A stretch of DNA of 64,000 nt from Euglena gracilis. Lineage: Eukaryota; Euglenida; Euglenophyceae; Euglenales. The stretch's first letter is position 1. The number at the start of each line of letters is the position of its first letter. Below are positions 10,760 through 30,560 of the stretch, one piece after another. Under the pieces are notes generated by a model. The model was not told the origin of the DNA, made no database searches, and saw only the letters and a program-made list of their open reading frames with translations. Made by a program: the position numbers and the translations under genes. Where the stretch lies: the NCBI GenBank assembly GCA_039621445.1, contig CP154955.1, positions 44,291,540-44,355,539 on the forward strand. Direction: 5' to 3'.

Positions 10760-13050
10760 CCCACGTGGTTTTCTGCACACTGATTGCCTGGACCTCCCCA
10801 ACGTTTCGGATTACCACAAGCCGCGGAATTTTCCCAATAATCCCAACCTCCGTGATGTTCTGTTTTCCAATTCCTGAATAAACCTGACAACCCATTGGTG
10901 TTCTACCCCCCCCCCGAACTGCGGATAACACCCTTGCCCAGATGGTGTCCTACCCACCGAGCTCCCGGACCACTCCGACTACCCTGTGACATTCTAGGCC
11001 TCCCCATGGGTTTCGATATAACCCCAGCCACCCTGTGGAGTCCAACCTGTCAATATGTCGCATAACCCCAACCAACCTATTACTCTACCTGCTGAATTTT
11101 TGGAAAACCTAACACCCCGTGGTCTTCGACACATATCACTGCCAGAAATCCAATGCGCCAAATTTCCGCATAACCAGGACCCCCCCCCCTGGTGTTTCTC
11201 CCGACCCATTACCAGTATTCCACAAAACACATTTCCAGAGGATCTTATCCTCATGGTGCACTACGCACCAACTGCCCAGACTACCCCACCCCACGTGGTG
11301 TGCAACCTCAGCTATCGGCCCATACCAACCTTCACTTAGTGTCCTACCCACCATCTTTCTGGATGCCACTGTTTTTCTTGATGCTGCAACCACCCTGTGG
11401 TGTTTTACCTGTAATTTTCCGGGTCAAATTCACGTTCAAATTCATCAAATTTCACGTTATTTCAGCCCCCCATGTTGTTCCACCCTTCCAACCCCCGAGT
11501 AAATCCACCCACCGAGTTTTCGCCCCCAAGCACCTCGTGCCCTCCAGGCTTCTGGACCACCCCAAATACTCCCTGTTTTCCAACCCACCGTATTTTCCAA
11601 CCCAACCGGCCTGGAAAATACCTTCCTCAACCTCCCTGTGATGTTTCTTCCCATCGAATTTCGAAACAACCCAACCGCCCCGTGGTGTCCAACCCAACAA
11701 ACTTCCAGACCCCAAGCAAAAACCCCAAGCAACCCGTGGTGTTCTACTCGCCGCACGCCTGTACAATGTAACCCTCCCCCATGGTGTTGTACATGCCGAC
11801 TGCCCAGAAACCCCCAACGTTCTGCCCTTAATTTCCGGACCGTCCCAACCACCCTGTGGTGTTACCCACTGAGTTTCTGGATTACCACATCACCCCATGG
11901 TGTGTCTTCACTTCGAATTATTTGATAATAACTCATTGATGTTCCACACACCCATCTTCCTGAATTTCCGCAGAAAAGACACCCAAAATTCCAAAATTTT
12001 CGCATGAGAAACACTCCTTCGAGGTGTTTCCCCCCACCCAATTGCCTAAGTGTCTTGCCAACTGAACTGCCACACCACCCTCCATAGTCTCTTGGCATCT
12101 AAGTCACCATCCCTCTGGACCGCCACCACCACTCCATGGTGACCAACCCGAATTTCTAGACCACCCCAACCACCCCATGGCTTTTTACCCATTAAATCTT
12201 TGGATAATCCACAACTCACCCCACTTCCCAATAACTTATTGGTGTTCTACCCTCCCAACTCCCAAATAAACCCATCACCCCTTGGCATTGGACCCTCTCA
12301 ACTCTGGCTTACCCTTTGCCCACACGGTGAATCACCCATGTGACCCCAATCACCCCGTGCTGTCCGACCCTCTGAGTTTCTGGATCCTTTCGAACACCCA
12401 TGATGCTCAATGCATTGTAAATTTCTGGATGAATAATTTCTGGTCCCAAACCACCTCGTGATGTTCAACCTGCCGAACTTGTGGAGCCCCCCATGGTGTC
12501 TTATCCCAATTTCGGTACAACCCCACCACCAAACTTCCAACCAACCCAAGGTTTCCTACCTGCTGAACTTCTCTACAATTTAACCCCCCCCCCCCCTATG
12601 GTGTTCCACACACCGACTGCCTGGACTCCCCCCCCCCAATGTTCTACCCTCAATTTCCAGACCACCCCAACCACTCCATGGTGTCCTACCATCTGACTTT
12701 CCAGATAACCATAACATCCCGAGATGTTTCTATCCTTTAACTCCTGGATGACTCAAACTGCCCCTTGGTAATCCGCACACTCTTCCAGAAAACTAAATCC
12801 ACCAAACTACCAACACCCCACGGTGGTGTTCCCCAAAACCACCAATGTCTTCCCAATGGAATTTCTTAATAATTCCACCACCCTGATGTTCTAGACACCG
12901 ACTACACAGATCTCGTACCCCGTCGTGCACACCCTCAGCTCCCGGACCATCCCAACCACCCCACGGTGTTAACCACCACACCAACCACCCTGTGGTGACC
13001 AACCCACCGCACTTCCGGAGTAACCTAAATTTCCGGATAACCATGGCACA
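10760..13050. repeat. Degenerate ~45-bp satellite array
   Basis: Roughly fifty imperfect units of about 42-50 bp. A typical unit reads CACCCTGTGGTGT, then CTACCCACCGA, then TTTCTGGA, then CCACCCCAACC. The GTGGTGT word recurs about every 45 bp, for instance near 10896, 10943, 11033 and 11115. Unit length varies and stops are frequent, so no frame runs through it. Low but persistent similarity suggests an old array. Confidence 0.8.
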
Positions 13051-13129
13051 CTGATTTTTCCGATAACCTCACGACGAGTGTTGTTGAGTGTTGATGAGTG
13101 TTGACCCCTGAACTGAATATCCCCTGGTG

Positions 13130-13660
13130 GATTGTAAGCCTGCATGCAGCCTTTGGTGCAGAAAATCTCCGGCACTGTCTACCATGGTTGGAGAATGTGA
13201 TGACAGCCAGGCGAGCGGATCCCAGCAGGTGTGAGTTAAGAGTCTCCATCCGTCCTTTTTTTTTCCAACTCAATCCCAACCGGCATGTCCAGGTTTTTTT
13301 TGTTGACTCCCTTTTGACGGGTGGCTCATTATCAGATTGGATGTACCTCTTGATTACGGAGCGTGCTGGCCACCCACTCCGGCTTTGAAATCCTGGATCA
13401 CACCCTGCGGAGTGGACGTGGTCGACACCCCCCCCACACAGAGATGTCGGAAATGTCATACAGGCCCCCCCTTACTTGCACATTGTATCACCCGGCTGCG
13501 CGCACGGCCCCCACCCCTCCGTTGGCCTGGTTCGTGGTCCACTGATAGGCCGGGGCCGGGACTGGACTGGTACTGCGCATGGCACCTCGGGGGCAATGTG
13601 CTTGACCATGCCTGCCTGTGAGGGTTCGGTGTCCGACAGGAGGTGTTTGCCTTTCTGAAG
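13130..13660. other. Unassigned unique sequence between repeats
   Basis: A moderately GC-rich stretch between the satellite and the TATC tract. Short frames are open on both strands but none shows a family motif or a clear splice context, so I call no gene. Confidence 0.4.
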
Positions 13661-13758
13661 GGGACATCAGCTGGCAGTGGTAAAGAGAAACCAGGGCAGC
13701 TGGGAAGTATGTGGACAATACAAGCTCGAGCTTTCCTCTCCATGCCCCCATGCCCCCA

Positions 13759-13912
<154 letters not shown>

Positions 13913-14249
13913 CTTATTTATTTATTATTTTTTTCATTTAATTTTTTTCTTTCTATATTTTTTTTTGCAGGCTGCCAGAACCCCGGTTCTAGGGATACCA
14001 TTGAGCACACCACGACCCCTCCCCACACAGACGGCTGCACATTGGATGCCCTCCCCCCCTCCAGCCTGCACCACTGACACCAACCGATCCCCCCCCCCTG
14101 GCCTTTGGATACTTTTCAACGTGCTCACACACACCCAAGCCTCTCGAAGCAGGTGAGCAGTGTTTCTGGAAGAACCAACCTAATATCGCCGAGACGTCTC
14201 TCAGCCCCCCCACCCCAGCCCTTGGCCTGCCTACATACCTCCTCCTCTG

Positions 14250-14465
14250 TTTTCTACGTCGTCCTCTCTCGGTCCACCGCGGCCGTCGACCTGTCATTGT
14301 TTCTCCCTCGGCCCACCGCGGCCGTCAACCTGTCGTTGTTTCTCTCTCGGTCCACCGCGGCCGTCGTTTTGTCGTTGTTGTCTCTCGGTCCGCCGCGGCC
14401 GTCGACCTGTCGTTGTTCTTCCTCGGTCCACCGCGGCCGTCGTCCTCTTGCTGTTCTCACCCCGC
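14250..14465. repeat. ~39-bp minisatellite, five copies
   Basis: The core CCACCGCGGCCGTCGACCTG recurs with spacers of TCGTTGTTTCTCTCTCGGT type at about 14275, 14312, 14352, 14393 and 14432. Unit length drifts between 37 and 42 bp, so no single coding frame is kept through the array. Possible expansion by unequal exchange. Confidence 0.85.
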
Positions 14466-14725
14466 CATCAACCCCGGAGCTCCTCTCGGGCCCCAGCGGC
14501 CTGATTGAACCCCACACAATTTATTGTGCCGGCCCTTGCCATCATCTCTGTCTCCCCCCTTCTGTTCGTTCTCTGTCATGCTGCCGCCGGCATCCTTCTG
14601 AGTCCATGAGCCTCCATCCGCTTTCTGGTTCTGCAATCTGATCAAATTGGAAATAACCTCCCTATGATGGACTGTCCAGGGGTGGCGCTGTTTTTTATAC
14701 CCACCATCCCCACCCCCAATGGCTT

Positions 14726-15300
14726 TTGAAGCCCAGCAGCTGGTTGGTGGCCCTGCTTTCCTTCTCGCCCCATTTCACCAGCACCACTCTCAGCCATGTC
14801 TTACCCTCACAGAGACCTAGGATGGCGTTGGATAGTTTGGTGGATAGATTCGGGGGGGGGGGGGGTAGCAGGCCCTCAATTGTAAGAGGCCGTCAGCCGT
14901 GTGAGGACCAGGGCCGCAGGGTTGGTACCCCTAATGCTGAACACCCAGCAAACTGTACCTCCACGGCACTAGCTGTGGATCCATGTTTGGACCTTCCCAG
15001 TGCCCCCATGAGGAGACCACCTTCTGCAACCCCCCCCATCCGCCCACTCCACACCCCGCCCCCAGGTCCTGCAATGCCAACCCCAGCCCGCCAGCCAGCT
15101 GAACGATCCCCGGCAGCAGCCATTTGCCCCCCCCCCCCCCTGGAGGGTGGACCAGCGGCCCTCAGCCCCCACTCACTCCCACCACCCCACCCTGTACCAC
15201 GCTCATCATGGAGCGGCATCCGGGCCCCGGGTAGGCCCCTTGGAGGCAGGGCCATAGTGGCCCTGTCGACCTTGGGCATTGCAGTGAAGTGGGGCGCTTC
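14726..15300. other. GC-rich, proline-coding-biased stretch, no gene called
   Basis: Long frames are open on both strands because of C-rich composition. None has a recognisable domain, and strand choice cannot be made from the sequence. It could hold a low-complexity exon. Confidence 0.3.
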
Positions 15301-15314
15301 TAATCCTAATCCCC

Positions 15315-15390
15315 GAGGGGGGGGAGGGGGTCCGGCGGACCCACCCACCCTACCCCCCCCCCCGGGGGTCCAAACTTAAAAAAATCCCTG
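15315..15390. mobile_element. 3' remnant of a hAT-type MITE
   Basis: A C/G-run block ends with CCAAACTTAAAAAAATCCCTG, the diverged right terminus of the family seen at 1131. The left half is missing. Confidence 0.6.
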
Positions 15391-15545
15391 GCTGGGGCCG
15401 CGGCAGGTGGTGCAGCCCGGCAGGCAGCAGTGGTGGGCCGCGCTGCAGGGCGGGCCGGGAGGTGGGTTGGTGGGGGCGAGAAATGAGGTCGGGGGCAAGC
15501 CGGGTGGGCAGAACCGTGCCCAGCTGGACGAGAGGCAAAGCACAC
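15391..15545 (-). CDS. Possible exon, unknown protein
   Basis: The GC-rich island reads LVQLGTVLPTRLAPDL and RPALQRGPPLLPAGL on the minus strand, with the codon bias of the other exons. It directly abuts the MITE remnant. No family is recognised. It could belong to the coiled-coil gene or to a separate one. Confidence 0.3.
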
Positions 15546-16306
15546 AACTGTCGTAACCCCCCCCGGGAGTTTGCAACGAGCAATTCAGCCAACACGAGCC
15601 CAACTGGCAACTCCCGAGATAATGTGTAGACGCACATTCATCATCTTGGAGGAGGTGTATGCCGACATTCGCTGCGCACACCTGGTGTTTAAAAAGATGG
15701 TATGCATTTCTGGGAGTGAGATTGAACCCCAGAATCGCAGCAAGTGAAATGCCTGCAACGTACAGGCTGGCACACACAACGGACACACGCAAAAAAAAGT
15801 GCCAGGTTGCACCGCCGCAAGGGGCTTGGTTGGGGGAAGAGGACTGGGTGGGGAAAGAGGAAAAGGGGACTCACGCCATGGAAGGACGCATGAGGGCAGC
15901 AGGACGGGGGTCATCCCAAGGGCTTGGAGGCCTGCGCAATCCCAGAGTCAGATCAGTCAAAGATAGGGGTCCGGGGGCAGATGGCTGGCTGGAAAACTGT
16001 GCTGGTTGGAAATTAGGCTGCATCCCCCCCCCCAGGGTGGGGTTGGGGGGGCTTCAGCCCGTTGCAAGGCTGGGCCTAGTCTGGAACCCAAAATGTGTGG
16101 CGAAACCCTTAACTTAACCCTTAGCTGGGTTGAAACTTTTCAGCCATATTGTTTTTTAAATAAAACCCCAAACCGAACTTAAAAATAATTTTTGACAATC
16201 CTTTTAACTACGATTTCAAAATATTCGGTGGTTTGCATTTATTTCTTGGCAAAGCCAAACTGGGGTGAGCGTCCCAACGTTCGACATTATTTCAGCAGAC
16301 CTCCCC

Positions 16307-16666
16307 CTACCGGTCTGTAGCCCACTGGGTGCTACTTTTTGAAAAAAGAGACGTGCTGGCTGGCTGGCTGCCCCCGATGCTGCCCCATTGCTGGGTAGGA
16401 TCCCCGCTGGCTAAAGAGGGAGAAAGCGATGGAGCAAATGGGCTTCTACTCTGCCTGCCACCCTGCCACCCTGCCACCTTGCAACACCAACCGAGGAAGA
16501 AAAGAAACGCAGTCGTCGACAGCCCCGTCCTGAGGGGGACCCCTCCGGGAAGCACAACGTCGGGCCCAAGGGGGGAATCCAACGCAAGCTCCGTTCCAGG
16601 CCTCAGTGCCAGCGAGCAGGCCGATCGCCGGCCAACGAGGCTGGCCGAGCGTTGCACCACCCCCAA
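16307..16666 (-). CDS. Possible exon, unknown protein
   Basis: A minus-strand open frame runs across a GC-rich island at about 16500-16660, reading VGRRSACSLALRPG and LGPDVVLPGGVPLRTG. No motif is known and the frame is one of two plausible ones. Confidence 0.25.
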   Translation of the reverse strand: MGVVQRSASLVGRRSACSLALRPGTELALDSPLGPDVVLPGGVPLRTGLSTTAFLFFLGWCCKVAGWQGGRQSRSPFAPSLSPSLASGDPTQQWGSIGGSQPASTSLFSKSSTQWATDR

Positions 16667-16762
16667 CTGCAGGTCCCATTCTTGACTTAGGTTTGGAAAA
16701 AAAGGTGTACAGCTGTGGAGACCCCGGAGCTTGAGGTTGGAAGCACAGTGGGTGGAAATAAA

Positions 16763-16927
<165 letters not shown>

Positions 16928-16930
16928 TTG

Positions 16931-24415
<7,485 letters not shown>

Positions 24416-24489
24416 GCCGGCGCCGGCAGGGGATCACGCTCATCTGAATCACCAAGTACGCCAACCAGAAACCAAAAAAAAGTCGGCAT

Positions 24490-24730
24490 TTATATGAGGT
24501 TTTGGAGGTCAAATTTTTTCTGGCGCCTTTTTTTTGCGCCGATCACTGGGAAAATTTCTTACAGTGACCAGTTTTTTCACTGGAAATTTTTTCTACCTGG
24601 GGGCCCTGCTAGCGGGACCCAGGGGGTCCACTGGGATTTCCACTATTTTCCCGGATTTGGACCAGTTGCTTCCGCCCCCCCCCCCCCGGCGAAGAGGGGG
24701 GAACGCAACATGGACCCTCAAAAAATGCGT
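24490..24730. repeat. C/G-run element fragment
   Basis: Contains GCGCCTTTTTTTTGCGCCG, a small palindrome, and CACTGG words repeated in both orientations, as in the element at 44545. Ends are not resolved. Confidence 0.4.
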
Positions 24731-24759
24731 CACAAAAACGAAAAAATGTATGACATGCA

Positions 24760-25058
24760 CACACATATACATATACATACATAAACATTTACATATACAT
24801 ATACATAATTATATGCATGCATACATAATTAAAAATACATACATGTATATATCATATAATATGTATGTATAATATACGTAATATATACAAATATATATTA
24901 CATATTATAATATATACATGTATATATATTATATATTAGAGAGAAATAGATATATATATATTGTATACATATACAATATATATACTATATATATATATTA
25001 TGTATAAAATAAAATATATAAAATATAAATAAAATAATATATATTATATTATATATTA

Positions 25059-25090
<32 letters not shown>

Positions 25091-25112
25091 TGTATATATA
25101 TGTATATATACA
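24760..25112. repeat. AT-rich microsatellite tract
   Basis: About 350 bp of TATATA, CATATA and TAATATA words. Confidence 0.95.
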
Positions 25113-25149
25113 AGGGGTGAAATAAAAGGTTGAGAGGTTGGCAAATGAA

Positions 25150-25310
25150 CCCGTGGGCATAGGCGGGGAGGCCATCTTCCGATCCACGGGGGCTGTGGGA
25201 GCGGCGGGACAGGGACTTGCCAGGCGACGCCAGGGTCCTGGGGTGGGGCTGCCGCGGCGACGCTGTGCCGGGGGCAGCGCCGCCCATGCCCTAGACCCGC
25301 CAACCGAGGA
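25150..25310 (-). CDS. Possible exon, unknown protein
   Basis: A GC-rich island with an acceptor GGGTCTAG. Two minus frames are plausible, one Ser/Arg/Pro-rich (LASPGKSLSRRSHSPRG) and one Pro-rich. No family is recognised. Confidence 0.3.
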
Positions 25311-25399
25311 GAAGGGTTTGGCTTGCCGCACAGCTGACTGCCGCAGCTGCACTTCTAAAGGTACACACGTCATGAGCATATGCATTTTTGCCAACCTCG

Positions 25400-25680
25400 G
25401 GTGGAGGGGGTGCCTTGTGGTATGGGAGCCGGCCCACAGCAGGCACCCCCTCCCTTGGGGGGTGGGATTTGGGCCCGGTGCCTGCCGACCAACTCAAAGT
25501 TCCTTTGAAAATGGCTCCTTTCAGGAACCGGCGCCTTTGGCGCTGGGGTTGCTACCCACCCCAAAAACCTTCCCCCTCCCCCGCGGGGTCGAAAATGTCC
25601 TACTACCCCCCCCCCCCCGCCTGCCCATAGCACCCACCCTCCTGGGGGGGGGGGGGGAGTGCGCACATCCCTAAAAAGAA
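25400..25680. repeat. C/G-run element fragment
   Basis: Same design as the other small elements: C/G runs around GAACCGGCGCCTTTGGCGC, a GGCGCC palindrome. Ends are unresolved. Confidence 0.4.
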
Positions 25681-25689
25681 GCCTGGTCA

Positions 25690-27100
25690 CTTTAATTCAC
25701 CAGGTGCCCTGTGAATACAGCCTGGCACTTGAATTTGCCTGCAACTAATACCACATGCACGCATCGCAGGTTTGCCGTCACAAGTGTTGGTGCTTCATAC
25801 CGTGCGATATGAAACCAGGTGACTTGGCCATCCCACACAGACGACGAGCCGAGCCACCCACACAGGCTGGCCCAGTTGGAGGGCCGGCTCTGTGCGTCGG
25901 GGACCGGGAGGAAAGAGGCAAGCAGGCTTCGGTCGGGTGATGGAGTCTCACTTTTGGGGAGCGGGGGTGTTGGGGCGATGGCCACTTCCCTGACAGACGC
26001 CCATTTTCCCTAAACGTGCCGGCCGCGACTTGAAGGGACACAATCTGAAAATTATAAAAAAAATATGAAAAAATAACTTACAAAAAAAAGGTTGCCTGTT
26101 TGTTTGTTGGTAGGGAAGGTTTTCGGTTGAACTGCTTGCTTCCAACTTCCAACTGCTGTGAAAAAGAATGCCATCAATCAAAGAGGTTTGTCCCTTGCGG
26201 TGGGCAGGTATTTCGGCACCAATTATTCTTCAGGAAAGCGAGTGTTCATTTTTCTTTCAAAACAGGCAAAAGATTGATCAAATGGTCTTGCTGAGTCTGT
26301 TGTGGACCTGCTAAGAAAAGGCTTAAAAAGGGGTGCCTGTACACCATCTGAGGCAGTTGGGACCAGCAAGGCCTCGGATATTGCCGGCGGAGGGGAGTGA
26401 TGCCGCGGCCGGCTCAGTGCCGGGGAGGGGGACTGCGTGCGGCGGTTCAGTGGCATGTCTGCGTGATTATCTGAATGCCCTTCCCCCATAAATATTGCCA
26501 GTCGAAGGGGGGTGATGTGAGGGGTGGGGTGGCTGCTTGGGTCGCAGCCGGGCCACCTTGGTTGGAAAAAAATTGATTATTCACACAAGCATATTAGAAA
26601 TACACAGCCATTTCTGAGCAACAGAAAGTAGAGAAACAAGCCTCGTTGCTTTTCTCTCACAAGGGAGGGGGCAAGCAAGGTGTCCATTGGAGCAATATGG
26701 ATCGCAGGTTGAAACATAATTTGGTCTGCCACTCCACAGAGTCAGTCAAAGGAACACAGAAACCTTGCCAAAGCACTATAATACATATAAATATATACAT
26801 AAAAATACATATAAAATATTAAAATAGGTAAAACAATAGATTTGATATTTGGGGGAAACAAAATCGTTCTCCGTTTGTGTGAGACAAGTCGTCTTGTGTG
26901 AGACAGGCCGGCACCACCCCACACGCAATAGGGCCGGGCCGTCCCATGCAACATCAGCAGGGAAGCAGACATGGGTGCGCCGCGGGGCCGCTGCCCTCCT
27001 GGCACGCCCCTCGAGGCGGAGGGCGACGCCGGCCGGGGCGGAGGTGGCTGCGAGCGCGGGGCGGGAGGGGCGGGGCCTCGGGGCCAGGGCAGGCCAGTGG
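25690..27100. other. Intergenic or intronic stretch, weak exon candidates only
   Basis: Islands at about 25820-25960 (SNWASLCGWLGSSSVWDG, minus), 26370-26490 (Pro/Ser-rich) and 26960-27100 (Pro/Arg-rich) have exon-like composition but no motif and no unique frame. The rest is AT-richer and featureless. Confidence 0.3.
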
Positions 27101-27109
27101 CTGAGCCAC

Positions 27110-27300
27110 ACACTTGGCACACAGCACACGCCACGCCCACATACACACACACAGCCACACACACGGCACACACCACACATCACACACACATACACATACA
27201 CACACCGCCACACACTCGACACACACCACACACCACATACACACACAGCCACACACACGGCACACACCACACACCACACCCACATACACCAAAATGCAAC
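27110..27300. repeat. Interrupted CA microsatellite
   Basis: CACACA with CAC and GCACACAC interruptions, about 190 bp. Confidence 0.93.
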
Positions 27301-27413
27301 ACCAAAAGGAAATGTGGTGCAAACTTGCAAAGTGATATGGTTGGTTCACCCAGTTGCATCCACTTATATTTCATAATACAACTACTGGTGATGTGAAATT
27401 GGTAAGAAAAAAT

Positions 27414-27620
27414 GTGGGGTATGCAACTTCCAGTAACAATTACTCAAAAAAAAATTCGAACGAAAAAATATGCAGAAAAAAATGCAAGAAAATGCTCCTT
27501 TTCTCAAATGTTTCACTATGCGAAAAAAATTCAAATTATGCAAAAAAATGAAAACTTTCAAGGTATTCATTTATGCAAAAAAATGCAAATTATGCAGCTT
27601 GCATGTTTTCTCCCACTTGC
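27414..27620. mobile_element. Small element with A-tract core and inverted ends
   Basis: The left end GTGGGGTATGCAACTT is matched by an inverted, diverged right end (AGCTTGCATGTTTTCTCCCAC). Between them ATGC words alternate with runs of five to nine A, at roughly 10-14 bp spacing. It shares ends and interior with the element at 51296. Confidence 0.55.
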
Positions 27621-28900
27621 AACACACAACACACACAACGTAACACCTAACCACCCATACGAACGCACGTACACATGCACACACGCGCGCGTGCACGCGC
27701 GCACCCGCCACAAAAAAACAGTCTCTTGAAAGGAGAACCATTACACCCCCCAGCATTGTCCCCCCCCCAAAGGTGTCCATTAAACTCTATATCCCACCGC
27801 CATGGAGGGTTCATTTGCATCCCCTAACCCACTGCCAGTTTTCGGTTTTATCAAACACAAAACCCGCAAGCAGAACAAAAACCTGAAAACCGCTGATGGT
27901 CATCACAGAGCCAACCTGGTGGATGTGTTCCTCATTCAGGAAGCCGCCACAGGAATCAGTGATTGATTTCTGCATGTTGGCCGAGTGCACCTCCCTGAGG
28001 GAACTAAAAATGCATTTTAGCGCCTTAGAGTTCGTGGAAAGCCATTGTCGCAATTTCAAAGCCCGGAAAGACAAAATGTGGGCTATTTGTAACTGCCATG
28101 TGTTCGAGCCACCAGCAAAGGTAAAGGTTGACTGAAGGGTGGGGGGCGATACCTGAATGACCCCCCAAATGGTACGGGCCAGTGGATACGACATATGGGC
28201 GTGGACAATCCTCAAGCGTTACGGGGAGGGCCACCTTCCACTCTTTCAAATGTAAAGACATAAAACCATTCATTTTCAAAAAGACACCTCGCCCCCTCAG
28301 GCACAGCAGAATGTTAACAGAATATTCCACCTCTGGAGAGGAACTCAGAGTGGAGGCACTCAGTGCTGGAAACAATTAATAATACCTTTGAGTTGGATTT
28401 TTGAACTTTCCCAAAAATCATTTTGTTTCCTCTGCCTTTTCCAGGGGAGTGAGTTACCTGGGGCATGAACGGCCTGGACCCCACCACCTATGGCTGGACC
28501 CCACCCTCCAAGGGGTCGGGGGTCGAGGGGGGGGGTTAATGGGAAGAACTGGTCGGTGGAGGGGGGGGGTGCACAGGAAGGCAGGTGGGGAGGAGTCGAC
28601 CCAGCTTCGATGACTCCCCCGGAGACTGCACATCGGGCGGGCCGTCCTGCTCGGCCTGTCGGAGTCTGGGGGCGAGCGGAGGTGACGGGGCTGCCAGTCC
28701 GGGTCTTGCTGTGGGTGCCCCGGGGGGTGGTTGACGGCATGGCAGCGGGGGTGAGGGGCCACGGTATTGCTGCGGGGGGGGGGGGGTTCCGTCCTTCCCC
28801 AGCACCCGGCAGGCGTTCCCCGAGGTGGGGGGACACGAAGAGATGCATGGGATTTCGATGAATGCACGCCCACCGCCCAAATAAATGCGACGGACCCAAT
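27620..28900. other. No gene called
   Basis: Minus-strand frames of 116-134 codons at 27811-28375 overlap each other in different frames and show no motif. A GC-rich island at 28590-28860 gives a Thr/Pro/Arg-rich minus frame of unclear status. Confidence 0.3.
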
Positions 28901-28944
28901 ACGACCCAACCTACACAAAAATGGACCTCCAGAGGAGGGCTCAG

Positions 28945-29255
28945 CAAGATCGGTCCCCCCGCCAGGTCAGTCGAGAAAATCTCTGAGAGCAGGAGGACCA
29001 GAAGGACCGGGAGGCGTGCAGGTTCCCCTCCCCCCGCTTCGTGGGAGACACACCACTCCGCGGGTCCCGGGGCCGTGGCTGGGCGGGCGGAGCAGGCGGG
29101 GCTGCCGGGGTCCGACTGGGTCAGCGGCGCGGCCGGGCGGGGTCGGAGGGGGGCGGGCCGCTGGGGGCCCGCTGCGCGCCGGCGGGCCAACAGCTCTGGG
29201 GGGGCCGGCCGTAGCAGGAGGTCCAGCTCCAGGAACACCGGGCCGTGAAGCGGGG
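28945..29255 (-). CDS. Probable exon, Pro/Ala/Arg-rich
   Basis: Reads GPVFLELDLLLRPAPPELL and ARRRAAGPQRP, then a low-complexity Pro/Ala stretch and LPVLLVLLLSEIFSTDL. The first part looks like a structured segment entering a disordered tail. No family is recognised. Confidence 0.4.
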
Positions 29256-29544
29256 GAGCGCGGCTGCTCCCTCTTCCCGGTGAGGTGGAATCAAATGCCA
29301 GAAGCTGTCCAAAATTGACAACACAAGAAAGAAAAAAGGCAACATATAAATGCCATGGCATTTTACATTTCAAATTGAAATGAGACTTCAAAATAAAATT
29401 TGTTTATTCTTTTATGTTTCGCGATTTTATTTAGCTTTTCTTTAGCTTTTCTTTAGCTTGCTTTGTGTGTCTCCCCGGTGGTTAATCTGCACCGATTCGA
29501 TGATGACATCGGCAGGCGTCCTGGTGGGTAGCTGACCGGCTTCA

Positions 29545-29655
29545 GCTTCTCCACCGCCAGGCGGGGAAGCTTGTGGTTGCTGTGGAAGATGGGCTCCGGG
29601 CCCTGCCGCGTGTACCCATCGATAATCAGTGGGGAGTCCCGTTCGCACCACTGCT
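29545..29655 (-). CDS. Probable exon, unknown domain
   Basis: Acceptor GGGAAGCAG precedes WCERDSPLIIDGYTRQG, then PEPIFHSNHKLPRLAVEKLKP; a donor GTCAGC follows. The text is globular with several His and Asp residues. I do not recognise the family. Confidence 0.5.
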
Positions 29656-29783
29656 TCCCACACTCCACGAGGGTGAGAATCACATTTGTGGGGAGGGGGG
29701 ATGATTGCATGATTGCATGTTCACAAACCATCCACCAACGCCCGGAATATCCCCCATAAAAATACAGACATACCCAGCTTTAC

Positions 29784-29995
29784 ACACGCACACGCACGCA
29801 CACACACACACACAACACGCAATACGCAAGACACCCCCCCCCACACACACACATGCACGCACACACACAGACATGGCCGCATACACACACACGCGCGCGC
29901 GCGCACCCACGCACACACGCAGGCACGCACACGCACAACACACCCACATACCCACCCACCCATCAACCCATTCACCCACCACACACACATACCAG
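29784..29995. repeat. CA microsatellite with CG and CCA interruptions
   Basis: About 210 bp of CACACA, including a CGCGCGCG block near 29890. Confidence 0.95.
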
Positions 29996-30329
29996 GCTAA
30001 AGATGCGCGCATGTGTATGCGTGCATGCACTGGCGCATGCACAAAAGCAGTGGTATGGTCCAGTTCATAAGCCCCACAAAACTCTTGACACAGGACTGGG
30101 AGGTCGAATACTGTCTTCAGGCCACCAACTTCTCTTAGGGTTCTGAAAATGGGCAGGACGAGTTGCAGGGGGTTACTGAACAACCCTCCTCATGGAGCAT
30201 CCTACTCAGCTTGAAAAAATGAGTGACTTTAAAATGGCAGCTGCCTAATTACCTTTGGGAATTGGACAGAAATTAAAATGTGCTGATGCGAGGACGGTGA
30301 AGCACTGAAAATTGGCTGTTGACTGCCAA

Positions 30330-30560
30330 CCCACCCTCCCCACCCTGTCACCTGTCAAGTCAGCCAGTACAGAGGCAGGTGACAGGTAACTGTAATGACA
30401 GGTCAGCGATTACGTACCTTAGGTAGCTTAGGTGATAGTTTATTGCGAGTCGGAGAGAAAAAGGTGTATCCCCCACTGACCCAGAAATCCAAAAAGCAAT
30501 TTTTTTGTATTGTGAGGTCAAACTCTAAAACTTAGGCGGCGATCTCGCACTTGAGCTTTT
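30330..30560. repeat. Dispersed repeat, copy A (TGACAGGTCAGCGA family)
   Basis: Contains CTGTCACCTGTCAAGTCAG, GGTGACAGG and TGACAGGTCAGCGATTAC, then CTGACCCAGAAATCC and a GAGGTCAAACTC word. The same series of words, in the same order and strand, recurs at 38290-38660. Confidence 0.65.

Noticed and set aside
10760-13050. Satellite as a repeat protein gene
   Set aside because: Unit length is not a multiple of three and stops recur in all frames.
14726-15379. 217-codon plus ORF
   Set aside because: Proline-rich frame in C-rich DNA. It runs into a MITE remnant, and an equally long frame exists on the other strand.
28360-29391. 343-codon minus ORF as one gene
   Set aside because: It spans islands of different composition and intron-like text. 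Only parts (28945-29255) look coding.
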